From positions 341,120 to 405,119 of the forward strand of contig JAFJTR010000021.1 in assembly GCA_022559985.1 (NCBI GenBank): a stretch of DNA of 64,000 bases, given 5' to 3'. Below, piece by piece: positions 22,277 through 32,035 of the stretch. The position numbers and the translations under genes were made by a program. The notes under the pieces are model-generated. The model worked only from the letters and a program-made list of their open reading frames with translations, searched no databases and was not told where the DNA came from. Source of the stretch: Parastagonospora avenae f. sp. tritici 18332-5 (lineage: Eukaryota; Ascomycota; Dothideomycetes; Pleosporales; Phaeosphaeriaceae). Every line of letters starts with the position of its first letter. Within the stretch, counting starts at the first letter, position 1.

Positions 22277-22572
22277 ACAGCAGAATGTTGCAGCAGTGGA
22301 AGGCGCGAGGTATGTGGTCTTGCTCAGTTCAGTCCGTGTCCATGGAGGTGCAGTAGAGCTTCAGCAAAGCTCGAAACGAAGCCTATGACGCGGGAAACGG
22401 GTTTACAGTGAAGTGTCGAGCTGCGCCCAGTTGGGGATGCCGCATGATCTTAGTCTCGTCGGCACTCGAGACGCGAACCTCCGTGTCACAAACGCTAGTG
22501 CCCGCACGCGCTCTAGGCCCAAATCTGCGCCTCAACACCAACGCTCTATCACCATTTTCCATCGCTGTCGAC

Positions 22573-24318
22573 ATGTGCGGTATCCTCTGCTCCATCAGTC
22601 GCAATGGCTTCATCAGTCCTAATTCTGCGACGCAGCAGCTATTACAGAATAGGGGCCCTGATAGCACTGGCCAGCATCAGGTAGTGCTGGACGCGATGCA
22701 GGAGAATCATGACGCAGCATTTCCACTCCATGCATCCTTTCTGTCCACCGTACTATCACTGAGGGGCTCATCAATCGTCCAGCAGCCTCTCCGGGATGAG
22801 CCAACAGCTTCAATACTCTGCTGGAACGGCGAAGCATGGAGCGTGGGTGAAACCCCTGTGACAGGCAACGACTCTCAACTCGTCTTTGACAAGCTTTTGG
22901 CGGCTTCCTCTGGGACTTCTGAAACCGAAAGGGCAACAAATGCGGTTGTAAGCTTACTATCTAGCATCAGGGGCCCATATGCTTTTGTCTTCTATGATGC
23001 ACCCAACAAGCTCATGTATTATGGCAGAGACTGCCTGGGTAGGCGATCACTGTTGCGCAAGTCGACGCCAGACGACACTCTCATCCTTTCTAGTGTCTGC
23101 GATAATGCCGATGGCGAGTCGTGGGCAGAGGTAGAAGCTGACGGCATCTACGTTGTCGATCTGACCTCTCTCTCCTCAGGCGAACTCTCGTCCTCAACCA
23201 GACACGTTCCTCATTCGCAGTCCTTCGCGGTGGAAGAAACACGACTCTCTTTTGTAGGTGAGTCTCTCGTACGCTGTGCTTGCTGACTATCGTAGACCTT
23301 ACCGTTTCCACGGATGAATCGCGTCACTCTTGAGAGTGCATCATTTGACTTTGGAGAAGTGGATCGCCTCAAGCACTCGTTGCAGAGAGCTCTAAAACTT
23401 CGCACTCAACATGTGCGCGAAGCCGTTATAGGCACAGACACACATGAGGCGAATATAGGCATTCTTTTCTCCGGTGGCCTTGACTGCACAATCCTAGCCC
23501 GACTTTGTCACGACTTGATCCCGCTCAACGAGCCTGTGGATCTGCTCAACGCAGCGTTCGAGAATCCGCGCATTCATGCAAAGCTAGATGACGGTGAAAG
23601 TCCGTATGAGCTTTGTCCGGATCGAATTACTGGTCGCGCCTCATTCGCCGAGTTGCTGCAGGTCTGTCCTGGCCGCCTCTGGCGGTTTGTAGAGGTCAAT
23701 GTACCCTATACAGAGACCGTGGCGCATCGTACCAAAGTCATGACGCTCATGCATCCGCACAACACCGAGATGGATCTGTCCATATCCTACGCTCTTTACT
23801 TCGCTTCACGGGGCACAGGCCTCGCCAGTACCTCGGAGAGCGATGAGGCAAAGCCATACACGTCCCAAGCGCATGTCTTGCTCTCCGGACTTGGCGCCGA
23901 CGAGCTCTTTGGAGGGTATCAACGTCATGCAACAGCCTTTGCACGACAAGGCTACCCTGGTCTATTCGAAGAGCTCCAGCTCGATTTCAACCGCCTAGGC
24001 AAACGTAATCTTGGCCGCGATGACCGAGTCATCAGCAATTCTGGTAAGGAAGTGCGCTTCCCCTTCTTGGATGAAGACTTCATTGCACTCGCGCTCCAAT
24101 CTCCGGTGCAAACGAAATGCGACTTCGGCAACCCCCAAGCCCTTGATTCCGAGGACCCAGCGCACTTTTTGGAGCCTGCGAAGCGTGCACTTCGAGGCAT
24201 GGCGTGGCAACTCGGCATGAAGAAAGTGGCTGCTGAAAAGAAGCGAGCAATACAGTTCGGTTCTCGCACTGCTAAGATGGAGACGGGCAAGACTAAGGGG
24301 ACGCACGTCCTCGCTTGA
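22573..24318 (+). CDS. Asparagine synthetase domain-containing protein (ASNSD1 type)
   Basis: Exons 22573-23253 and 23296-24318, separated by a 42-nt intron, give 567 residues. The start is fixed by 'MCGIL', where Cys2 is the catalytic nucleophile position of class II glutamine amidotransferases. The N-terminal amidotransferase fold is divergent ('LLQNRGPDSTGQH', 'SSIRGPYAFVFYD'). The C-terminal synthetase half carries the ATP loop 'ILFSGGLDCTILARL', the linker 'FPRMNRV', and 'LSGLGADELFGGYQRH' with 'GKEVRFPFLDEDFIALAL'. This is the ASNSD1 family (relatives of yeast YML096W) rather than canonical Asn1. Whether it makes asparagine is not established by sequence. The second intron option, GTGAGT at 23258, would create an early stop and was discarded. 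Confidence 0.9.
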
Positions 24319-24668
24319 AAGGTTCGTTGCTCGTTTTCTTCTATTCCTGGCAATGATTATATTCCGAGCAAATGGTGGAGACACCAGTGCATCCCTCAAT
24401 CTACACAACGCACTTGGTGTCACTGACATCACATTAAAAGGCAAGTCTGAGCCACACAGACAAAAGCTGATTGTACACGCAATGAAGGTGTGAAACTCTG
24501 CTAACATGAACTACACAGAAACAACAACAACACGACAAGAATGTTTCAAAAACAACAAGGATCAGTTACGCGTCGAACCTGCTCTGCAATGCAGCCCGTT
24601 CAGAGCCACCGATGTATGAGAAAAGCCAGGCCTGCTGTCCCAAGAACATGCAATGCCGCAAACGTCAG
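24319..24668. other. Short intergenic between convergent genes
   Basis: AT-richer sequence with AACAACAACA runs near 24520-24560. It would hold the 3' ends of both neighbours. No gene seen. Confidence 0.4.
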
Positions 24669-26129
24669 TCAATCGCCAGCACCAGATTTGTGACCTCCTC
24701 CAGCCCTACCACCTCCACGACCTCCACCTCCTGCCTTGTTTTCCACATCTTGTGCATCGACTGCATCCGATGAACGTGCCTCTGACCTTGCAACGTTGTG
24801 GACTCGCACCGCTTTACTCGTGTGCACATCTTTGTCCGCGATATCCGCCTCGGCAACCTTAGCTTCCGTACCAGGCCAACACTTCGGTCCTTCTGAAGAT
24901 CTGGCACATGATTCTCCGGGTTTGCAGCAGATTCCCATGCAGCATTCTCCAAATACCTCGGAAGAAAACGCGACTGCGCGGACGGCGTTACCCAGGACGA
25001 CAATATGCTTGAACACGCCTGGGACGCCGAGTCTAGCTTCGCCGTTTCCAGTAGGACTTGGCAAAGTCGCATTTCCCGTCGCTGTCGGCCTCACAGTAAC
25101 CATGCTTCCTGTGTAGATTCTAGGATCGGTACCGTTTTTGGCGTCTGCTGGTGCGCATGTATAAATCTTGGTGCCATCGTTCGATTCCCCATAGGCACAT
25201 TGCCGTCCGTCGCTACACACAATCGCTTCCCCGGGACAGCACGCCTGTGATTTCTTGTCAAAGCAAAGGTTGTCGCCGCAGCGCTCTTGACCTGCGGGAC
25301 ATGTAAGGGCTGCTGCCTTTGCAGGAAGCACGAAGGGGACTAATGTTGTAGGGATCGGTGCTGTAGTAATATTCGGCGAGGCGTCCGCGCGCGGAACAAT
25401 ATGTGCGCCTAGAATGGTAGCTCGTAGTGACAAAAGATTTAGGAGGAGCTTCGGGATGCCAATTTTCTGAGCGTTGCTCTTCGCTGGATGCCACAATTTT
25501 GTCGTAACACGAGCGGGACTTGACGCTACGGTTGTCATACTCGCAGTATGCTCACCACCCTTTGCCTGCGTCATAAGACTGTTGTGCGATGGAATCGCAT
25601 AGCTCACCCCTGATGGGAGAGCGTACGCGGAAGTCCTGACATCGGCGATGTTCGCGGTTTGCGTCGTTGTCTTCTTGTTCTTCTTCTTCGAGGCAGTCTT
25701 GTGCTTCGAAGTTGTGGTGACAGAGTCGTCGCGATCGTTCACGTCTCCATCGGCTGCGCTCTGCGTTGTCTTTGCCTTTTTTGTTGCGGCATGCTTTGAA
25801 CTCTTGCGCAGCTTGCCCGTCTTCGTGCCATAGCTAGGCATCAGGAGGTCCATCGCTTGTGTCTCTGACGGCACAGATGAATCTGGTGAGCGTTGCATGA
25901 AGGAGAGAAAGCGTGCAAAATTGGGCAGTCCTCGGCTCGGCTGTGGATTGGCGGTCGCGATGGATGAGTCTTCAGCGGGTGTGCTGGTGGCTAGGGCGAA
26001 GTTCATGGTCGGTGTTAATGCGGGTATAGCTGTAGAAAGCGGAGAGATATCCACTTCGGACTTGGTTGTTGATGCTGGGCTATTGGCAGCGATGAGGGGT
26101 ATGATAAACAGTAAAGACTTGGGGAACAT
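24669..26129 (-). CDS. Predicted secreted Cys-rich protein, unknown function
   Basis: A single frame of 486 residues from ATG 26129. The N-terminus 'MFPKSLLFIIPLIAANSPAS' looks like a signal peptide. A Ser/Thr/Lys-rich middle with a Lys-rich patch ('KHKTASKKKNKKTTT') leads to a Cys-rich module: 'LTCPAGQERCGDNLCFD', 'ACCPGEAIVCSDGRQC', and later 'GECCMGICCKPGESC'. The paired CC motifs recall granulin-like or small cell-wall Cys-rich modules. The end is Gly-rich ('GGGGRGGGRAGGGH'). It is probably exported or wall-associated. I do not recognise a named family, and the Gly-rich tail ends without an obvious GPI signal. Confidence 0.75.
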   Translation of the reverse strand: MFPKSLLFIIPLIAANSPASTTKSEVDISPLSTAIPALTPTMNFALATSTPAEDSSIATANPQPSRGLPNFARFLSFMQRSPDSSVPSETQAMDLLMPSYGTKTGKLRKSSKHAATKKAKTTQSAADGDVNDRDDSVTTTSKHKTASKKKNKKTTTQTANIADVRTSAYALPSGVSYAIPSHNSLMTQAKGGEHTASMTTVASSPARVTTKLWHPAKSNAQKIGIPKLLLNLLSLRATILGAHIVPRADASPNITTAPIPTTLVPFVLPAKAAALTCPAGQERCGDNLCFDKKSQACCPGEAIVCSDGRQCAYGESNDGTKIYTCAPADAKNGTDPRIYTGSMVTVRPTATGNATLPSPTGNGEARLGVPGVFKHIVVLGNAVRAVAFSSEVFGECCMGICCKPGESCARSSEGPKCWPGTEAKVAEADIADKDVHTSKAVRVHNVARSEARSSDAVDAQDVENKAGGGGRGGGRAGGGHKSGAGD

Positions 26130-26587
26130 GAAATACTCGATTATGAATGCTTTTAGAGAAAAGAAATATCGCGGTGATCCTCAGGTTTTAAGTGCATTGT
26201 TTACATCACGTTCGCGTGCTTCACAGTCATGGATGACAGTCACGATGTTCATGCCACCTCTCGGCCTTGAAGACTAGAGAGTTCTTGAATGCGTGTAATA
26301 CAAATTTGATAATTGCTGGCTTCAAAAAACGGCGGATGCTCCAGTGTGCTTTGTAAATTGCAAGCCAGCGAAGAGCAATAAGTCACTTCCAGAGCTGTGA
26401 AGCCTGACTGGCTCCATAGTGGCGAATCACATGCCGCAGAATCTTCCAGCCACATCTGCACCGCCACAATACGTCATCTGGCCTCGAACATATAATGTCT
26501 GCCTGCGCTGCGACTTGTCCAAACACACACGCAAAGCCAAACTTCCTCCAACCTTCAAACATTCCCAACGGATCAAACGCCGCCACA
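26130..26587. other. Intergenic between divergent genes
   Basis: This holds the upstream regions of the secreted Cys-rich gene (minus) and of the small gene at 26588 (plus). Open frames are short. An in-frame ATG at 26495 could extend the small protein by 31 residues. Confidence 0.4.
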
Positions 26588-26794
26588 ATGCCTGTCCCCA
26601 TGAACTCCGCAACCTCCGACAAGTCCCCCGCTTCGTCAGCGACAGCGCAAACCAGCCAAAATGCCAGCAACACATCCACACAGAGCGTAGCGAGCACGTC
26701 GCACACTGAGAAGACGGAGCAGGAGAAGGAAGCTGAGAGACTTTACGAGGAGCGCATGGAGGAGGAATACGCCAAGCGCGAGGGTGGTGCTTAG
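26588..26794 (+). CDS. Small hypothetical protein with charged C-terminal helix
   Basis: 68 residues starting 'MPVPMNSATSD' in a good context (CCACAATG). A Ser/Thr/Asn-rich first half is followed by a strongly charged helix, 'EKEAERLYEERMEEEYAKRE'. The contrast of a disordered head with a conserved-looking acidic/basic helix suggests a real small protein. I cannot name its family. The alternative upstream start at 26495 would give 99 residues. Confidence 0.5.
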   Translation: MPVPMNSATSDKSPASSATAQTSQNASNTSTQSVASTSHTEKTEQEKEAERLYEERMEEEYAKREGGA

Positions 26795-26912
26795 CCATGT
26801 GCGCATTGCACTAAGTCGTTCTACACCACGACTTGTTCAGATTCCCCTTTGGTATAAGATTGATACCCCTATACAATACAATACAATTCCCACCCAGAAT
26901 CTCCAGTTATTC

Positions 26913-27503
26913 TCATGCTCCCGCCAACGCCTTCTCCACCAACTCCCTCGGCCGTCCCTCCATCCCCATGCCCAACGCCAACTCATGCCCCCTCTCTGTC
27001 ATCTTCCCCCACGTCTTCCTCAAAATCCCCAATATCTTCGCCTCATCATGTTCCTTCTCAAATTGTTCGAATTGATCGTCCAGAAAGACCAGACACGCAA
27101 CGTCCTCCAATACCTGCGTTTCCTCGTCCGCTTTCAAATCTTCCTTGCGTATCAGCGCGCCCACGCGCTCGGCTGTTTCCTCGTCGTAGCCCGAGTTTAT
27201 GCAGATCTCGCTGACGAGCGAGGCTTGTCGCTTCTTCAGGAATGTGCGCCAGGCATGGTACCCGGGACGGGTCATCGGGTAGGACGAGCGTGGGACTTCC
27301 CAGCGGCGGAAGTGCTGGGCGCGGATTGCGAGGCGTAGGTGTTCGGGACTATCAGATGCCCGTTTCTCGAGGTATTCATTGCATTTCTGTGCATAATGTA
27401 GCTCGTAGGGCATCTCGGTGCCATCGGCGAGGGTGTGTTTGTTCGGGTCTTCCGCGTGGGCGGAATCGATTGCCGCAAGGGCTTTTTCGAAGGGCGTGGT
27501 CAT
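26913..27503 (-). CDS. DUF4202 family protein
   Basis: An intronless frame of 196 residues. It matches the conserved DUF4202 family in the blocks 'PYELHYAQKCNEYLEKRA', 'AIRAQHFRRWEVPRSSYPM', 'GYHAWRTFLKKRQA', 'LIRKEDLKADEETQVLEDVA' and 'KILGILRKTWGKMTERGHEL'. The regular His and Asp/Glu positions (H in 'ELHYAQ', 'QHFRRW', 'ED' pairs) resemble an HD-type metal site, but catalysis has not been shown to my knowledge. A cytosolic soluble protein is likely. Length is normal for the family and there are no anomalies. Confidence 0.85.
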   Translation of the reverse strand: MTTPFEKALAAIDSAHAEDPNKHTLADGTEMPYELHYAQKCNEYLEKRASDSPEHLRLAIRAQHFRRWEVPRSSYPMTRPGYHAWRTFLKKRQASLVSEICINSGYDEETAERVGALIRKEDLKADEETQVLEDVACLVFLDDQFEQFEKEHDEAKILGILRKTWGKMTERGHELALGMGMEGRPRELVEKALAGA

Positions 27504-28152
27504 TGTGGTGGTGTAAATATGGCTATGGCTTTCGACCTTTAGAGCGTCAAGGTGGGTGGAATTGGGAAAGAAAGATAGAGTGGTAAGACATATCGCGTGG
27601 TGTGTGATTTGTTGGTGAGAGTGGGAGACGCGATAGCGCGCGGGAGCCCCACGTTCAAGGTGGGCTGGACCCTGGTCGATTTAGGGCGATCTAGATGAGA
27701 TGCATCTGAAGTTACCACAGAGTGCTGCTATAATTCGTGCATGCTCTGTGATGAACCGAAAGCCATAGAAGAGAAGAACCGTTATCGCATATGTAAGTCT
27801 GGAGAGACTCGCTAGTTTTCTAGCGTGGTATAAAGTGCTAAAGAGGCCGTGAAAATATTCTGCTCACTAGATCCTGGTAACAGTGCTTATGTGCATCGTA
27901 TTTGATTTCTTTACATGTACTTGAACGCGGTGAGTCTCACTCTTTTGAAAAACGAGGTGAATTGTGCATCTTATAGATCGGGAATGGCGGCCTGCACGCC
28001 TCCGCTGTGCGCTAGCGCGCAGCCTAGAAACCCTGGAAATCAACAACAATTCACCCTGAACTTCAGCCTTACCACGCAAGATAAAAGTCGACGGCCCCCT
28101 TAGCGATTTACCATGTCTTCCATCACACTCTCTCTTGTCTGTGTGAGGTGCC
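27504..28152. other. Intergenic between divergent genes
   Basis: This is the upstream region of the DUF4202 gene and of homeobox paralogue 2. A TATAAA box-like sequence occurs near 27830. No coding frame is recognised. Confidence 0.4.
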
Positions 28153-30501
28153 ATGGATATCCAATCGATCGACGATTCCTTTTTCCAGGATCTTGCGTCG
28201 TACCAGCCTGCCGTGGACGAGGCGAACGACTTCTTTGAAGCTGCGGCTTTCTGTGAAGCTACGCCATACCAGCAGCCTGCCCTGAACCAGAAAAATCACT
28301 TCTTCGACGAAATCTGGCATCGCCCTGCAGGAAATGATGCCGATCTCCTTGCAAACTATCCCTTAAACAGAGCAGGCAATGGCGAACACCAGTTTGATTT
28401 TCCTAATGCTTTCGAACCGCCTGTTTCTATTGATCATAATCCGGCGTTCCTACCCGGGAATACTTCGAATCTACAAGATCCCGATCTGATCGCCTCATAT
28501 TTGTGCGGGTCAGACTTTGTGCAACATTGGCCTCATCCGATCACATCTGATTTCACTGTCGAGCTAGGTGGCGCCGCCACCGGCTCTGGATATCAAATTG
28601 GGGGCTATGAAATTCTCAACGCCGTGAATAATGCAAAGGAAGGCATCGCTACATCGCTTGAGACTACTTTCGACCTAACAGAAGAGTTGAAACCTCTATT
28701 GAGTGAAAGGCTGGAGTCACAGCTAGCATTACCACTGCTTGCACCCAAGTCGAAGCGAACTCGTATAAGCAAGGCGGCTAAGAAAGTCCTCGAAGAACAT
28801 TTCGGATCCAATCCTTATCCCGACGAACACCAAACGTCATCCCTTGTTCGCGCAACTCAGCTCACTGGTCGCACGATCAGGGATTGGTTCTCGAATACTA
28901 GATTTCGTAAGAAGACTACCACGCGTGAGTTTCTTTACAACCTCATCATTCATTGCATACTCAGCTGACGGATACATACAGACGTTAAGGCACGAGACCT
29001 GTCAAATGAATTCGATGGGAATGTCCAAGCATCCTTACGATGCACAAGCCCTGCGCAGTCTGTTTGCCGGGCCAGTCTCGAGGCTCTGGAGAGGCATTCT
29101 CCAACTGCTAGCATGAGTTCATTACAGCGATATATCGAAGCGCCTGTAACCGAAGAAGCGATTCCAAAGGAAGCCTTGGATGCCATACACCAACAGTTCG
29201 TCGAAACAACACGTGCTCCGCCAGTGTCTGGCAAAAGGTTCGGGACGGTATTGGCCCCGCGTAGGCGAGCTACATCTTCCAATAAATCGAACAGCGTTGC
29301 GGGCTCAAATGGCTCCCGTGGATCTGCAAGATCGGACAGTACACATATCAGTCTCAAATCCCAAGACTCGCGCGGTTCTCGTCGCGGCAGGAAACTCTGG
29401 AGACGAGCACAGCAAGACGCAGACTTTCACCCAGTTCAAGGATCAAAGGTGCCTTTGGACGCTTCCACGACCAAAGAAACGCCTACAGATGGCACCGAGA
29501 ATCCAGCTTTCAAAGCTTCCGATCCTCCTCTTCTCCCATACTTTTGCACCTGGTCAGACTGTAGCGCCCGATTTAGATTTCGCTGGGAATGGGCTCGTCA
29601 CGAGACAGCTCTTCATTACCAGCCCTATCATTGGGTATGCTGTCTCGCTGAATCTAGGCTCAAATTAATTAGCCAGTGCTTCTTGTGCGGACTCCATCCC
29701 ACCGCTGTTGGTCATATTATGGATACGCATTTCACCGAATGCTCCTTCAAAGATCGCAGGGAAGTGACATTCCTACGCGAGGATCAGTTGCTCCAACATA
29801 TCAAAGGTGTACACGCCCAGCAAAAGGCGTCAAAGAAGACTTGCAAAGATTTTCTCTCTCTTTTCAAGACTGACAACCAAGACATGCATAGCTCGTCACT
29901 TGACTGCGGCTTCTGCGGTCGAGTAAGCAAAACTTGGGCGGAACGAGAGGACCACGTTTTCAATCATCTCAAGGAAGGTATGTGCAAGTCTGCATGGTGG
30001 GTGGGGCGTCTCGCTCTACCGCCCAGCAGCAGCGCGCATAGCGAAGAACCCGCATTTTCCGAGCTGGACAGATCCGCTAAACCATCATCGCGGATCACAT
30101 GGTCCTGTCGATACCTATACGATCACCATGCAGTATTTAAAACAACTGGTTTCCGTAGCGGTGAGCTTGTGTCCGAGTGTAAACTGTGCGCATACCGTCT
30201 GTTCGGGCGTGAAGACGGAGTCAAATACCGCGCGGACACGAAGCAACATGCTGAGTCACACGTTCTGCGACTATGCTCACAATCACAATTCAGCACGATT
30301 TCTGGCTTCATTGATCATCTCGTAGTAGGTCATGGTGCGATACGGACATGTTTGTCAGCCAATCTGTTGGACTCCTGGACCTGCCAGCAGGAGTTGACTT
30401 GGCGGGGGGAGCAATGTATTGCTAGCGCAGCGCTAATGCCGCCGAGGAGTAGAATGTGTAATGGAAAGCAGGATCTCCTTGATGGATTGCCATGTTTGTA
30501 G
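28153..30501 (+). CDS. Homeobox plus C2H2 zinc-finger transcription factor (paralogue 2)
   Basis: Exons 28153-28924 and 28982-30501, separated by a 57-nt intron, join to 763 residues. Residues about 198-257 form a homeodomain ('KSKRTRISKAAKKVLEEHF', 'NPYPDEHQ', helix 3 'TIRDWFSNTRFRKK'). The intron falls just after it in phase 1, as in the relative at 6212. Further shared blocks are 'SLQRYIEAPVTEEAIP' (paralogue 1: 'SLERFLSAPISEDGAS'), 'SQDSRGSRRGRKLWRR', the zinc fingers starting 'FCTWSDC' and 'DCGFCG', 'GMCKSAWW', and the C-terminal 'WSCRYLYD' region. The combination of TALE-like homeodomain and Cys/His fingers marks a nuclear DNA-binding regulator. The target is unknown. Confidence 0.85.
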
Positions 30502-30925
30502 TGGTGTGTATTTGAGTAGGTGCGCGCGTGTCAATCGGACTGTGTGGAGTAGTTCGCATGGCTTTTGAAATGAACTGGCGTCTCTGGAGGTATGCATATT
30601 ACCGGAGGCCTAGACGAGCCTTTATAAGAAATGGCAGTCCTCAAACCCTTTTAGAATTTGCTCAAGGATCAATTCTCTACGCTCTCTTGTGTCACATCTC
30701 GCACCTACCCGACATAATGTACCAGTCTTCAGGAGCAAACTCTTAAGTCTATTAAGGAACCTGAATACATACGCTGCTATAAGACACGCTGTCTAATTTA
30801 TCAAACGTATTTGGATTCGTCTAGGCTACCACTTGATGTCGTTCAGCATCGTCTCTTAAACCCTTCATCCCCACTCAGGCACCCTGATGATGATAACCTG
30901 CAAAGTCTCAAATGGCCTTGAGGCC
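30502..30925. other. Intergenic between convergent genes
   Basis: No gene or repeat recognised. This is the 3' region of both neighbours. Confidence 0.4.
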
Positions 30926-31234
30926 TTACAAGATGCCATGATATTCGCCGCGAATCTGCTCCCAATCGCCACGAAGATCTTGATAGAGGCCGTGGAGGTC
31001 TTGGTTCTCCGTTTGAGCCTTCTGGATCTGGGCCTTGAGCTCGACATCCTCCTTCTCAATAGCATCTACATCTATGTCCATTTCAGCCAAGGCAGAATCA
31101 AGCTTGCAATTCTTCTTGCTACCTCCAATACGAGGACGGTTGTGCTTCTCTGCGCCTAGAATAAACATGTTAGCATGTGTATGAGTGTAATATGTTAGGG
31201 GAAAGTTCAAGGCCTTCGGTTCGCGGTAAGGCAT
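30926..31234 (-). CDS. Small coiled-coil protein, 5' end uncertain
   Basis: The frame ending at 30926 encodes a clear coiled-coil: 'LAEMDIDVDAIEKEDVELKA' then 'QIQKAQTENQDLHGLYQDLR'. A strong acceptor-like sequence (TGCTAAC, then TTTATTCTAG) lies just upstream at about 31160, implying an intron, and a second frame from ATG 31298 ('MLVLSKNEFDARARK') looks like a first exon. No GT donor fits the phase between them, so either the protein starts at ATG 31234 unspliced or the donor is unusual. No family recognised. Confidence 0.45.
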   Translation of the reverse strand: MPYREPKALNFPLTYYTHTHANMFILGAEKHNRPRIGGSKKNCKLDSALAEMDIDVDAIEKEDVELKAQIQKAQTENQDLHGLYQDLRGDWEQIRGEYHGIL

Positions 31235-32035
31235 CGTAGGTGTCGGGAATCATTTTGCGAGCGCGAGCGTCGAACTCATTTTTGCTGAGGACAAGCATGT
31301 TCGCTACTAGAGTGCTTGTTGTGAACTGGTCAAGGGGTGTGGATACCGGTGAGGGTCGAAAGTGGAAAGTTGAGAGGAGAAAGTATGGAATCAAAATAAT
31401 CTGAGAAAAAAGTCGAGGCTGACAATGGGGTTGGGGAGTCGGCGACAAGGAGCGTGTGTAGTGAAATCTGATCACGTGAAGTGACGCGGCGCCCTTATCA
31501 AAATTCATTTTTCATGTTGCTGGCAAATATAGACGCTATGAGGTATACTGAGTATATGGAAAGCTTTTATGTGCCCTTTCGACGGTCTTAAAGCTCCAAG
31601 TGCATCATACCACCGGTAGCACAATCCTAAAAATGAACCAACATCTTCACGATCCAAGTATGCGTGGGCCAATTTCAAAGGCGTTGAGCAGATATGGCTC
31701 AGGGGAACGGCATGCGACTAAATCAAGAGCGCATACCGCTGGTGTTGATGGGAAGTCGATGCTATACGGATCACTCAGTGCACCATAAGCCAATCATAGT
31801 CTTCGCGTTGTCAAATCCAGAACCCAATAGGAGATTTCCAAAAGCCAATCATAGTCTTCGCGTTGTCAAATCCAGAACCCAATAGGAGATTTCCAAAAGC
31901 CAATGCAATGTCATTATGATGTTAAAGCAATCTAGTATCCATCTACGCCTGTGCCTTCCGATGCTGACGCTGTAAACGCGAATGATGTCGTGGAAAACAA
32001 TGTGAAAAGATCCAGTTCATGCGACCACCCGACCC
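31235..32035. other. Intergenic upstream of the coiled-coil gene
   Basis: It contains the possible first exon near 31210-31298 and the perfect tandem duplication at 31787-31904. The rest shows nothing assignable. Confidence 0.4.
31787..31904. repeat. Perfect 55-bp tandem repeat, 2.1 copies
   Basis: Bases 31787-31841 are repeated exactly at 31842-31896, followed by eight more bases of a third copy. The absence of mismatches suggests a recent slippage or duplication event. Confidence 0.9.

Noticed and set aside
21750..22388. Plus-strand frame of about 210 codons opposite VPS9.
   Set aside because: It is a shadow of the acidic, low-complexity N-terminus of VPS9, with no motif of its own.
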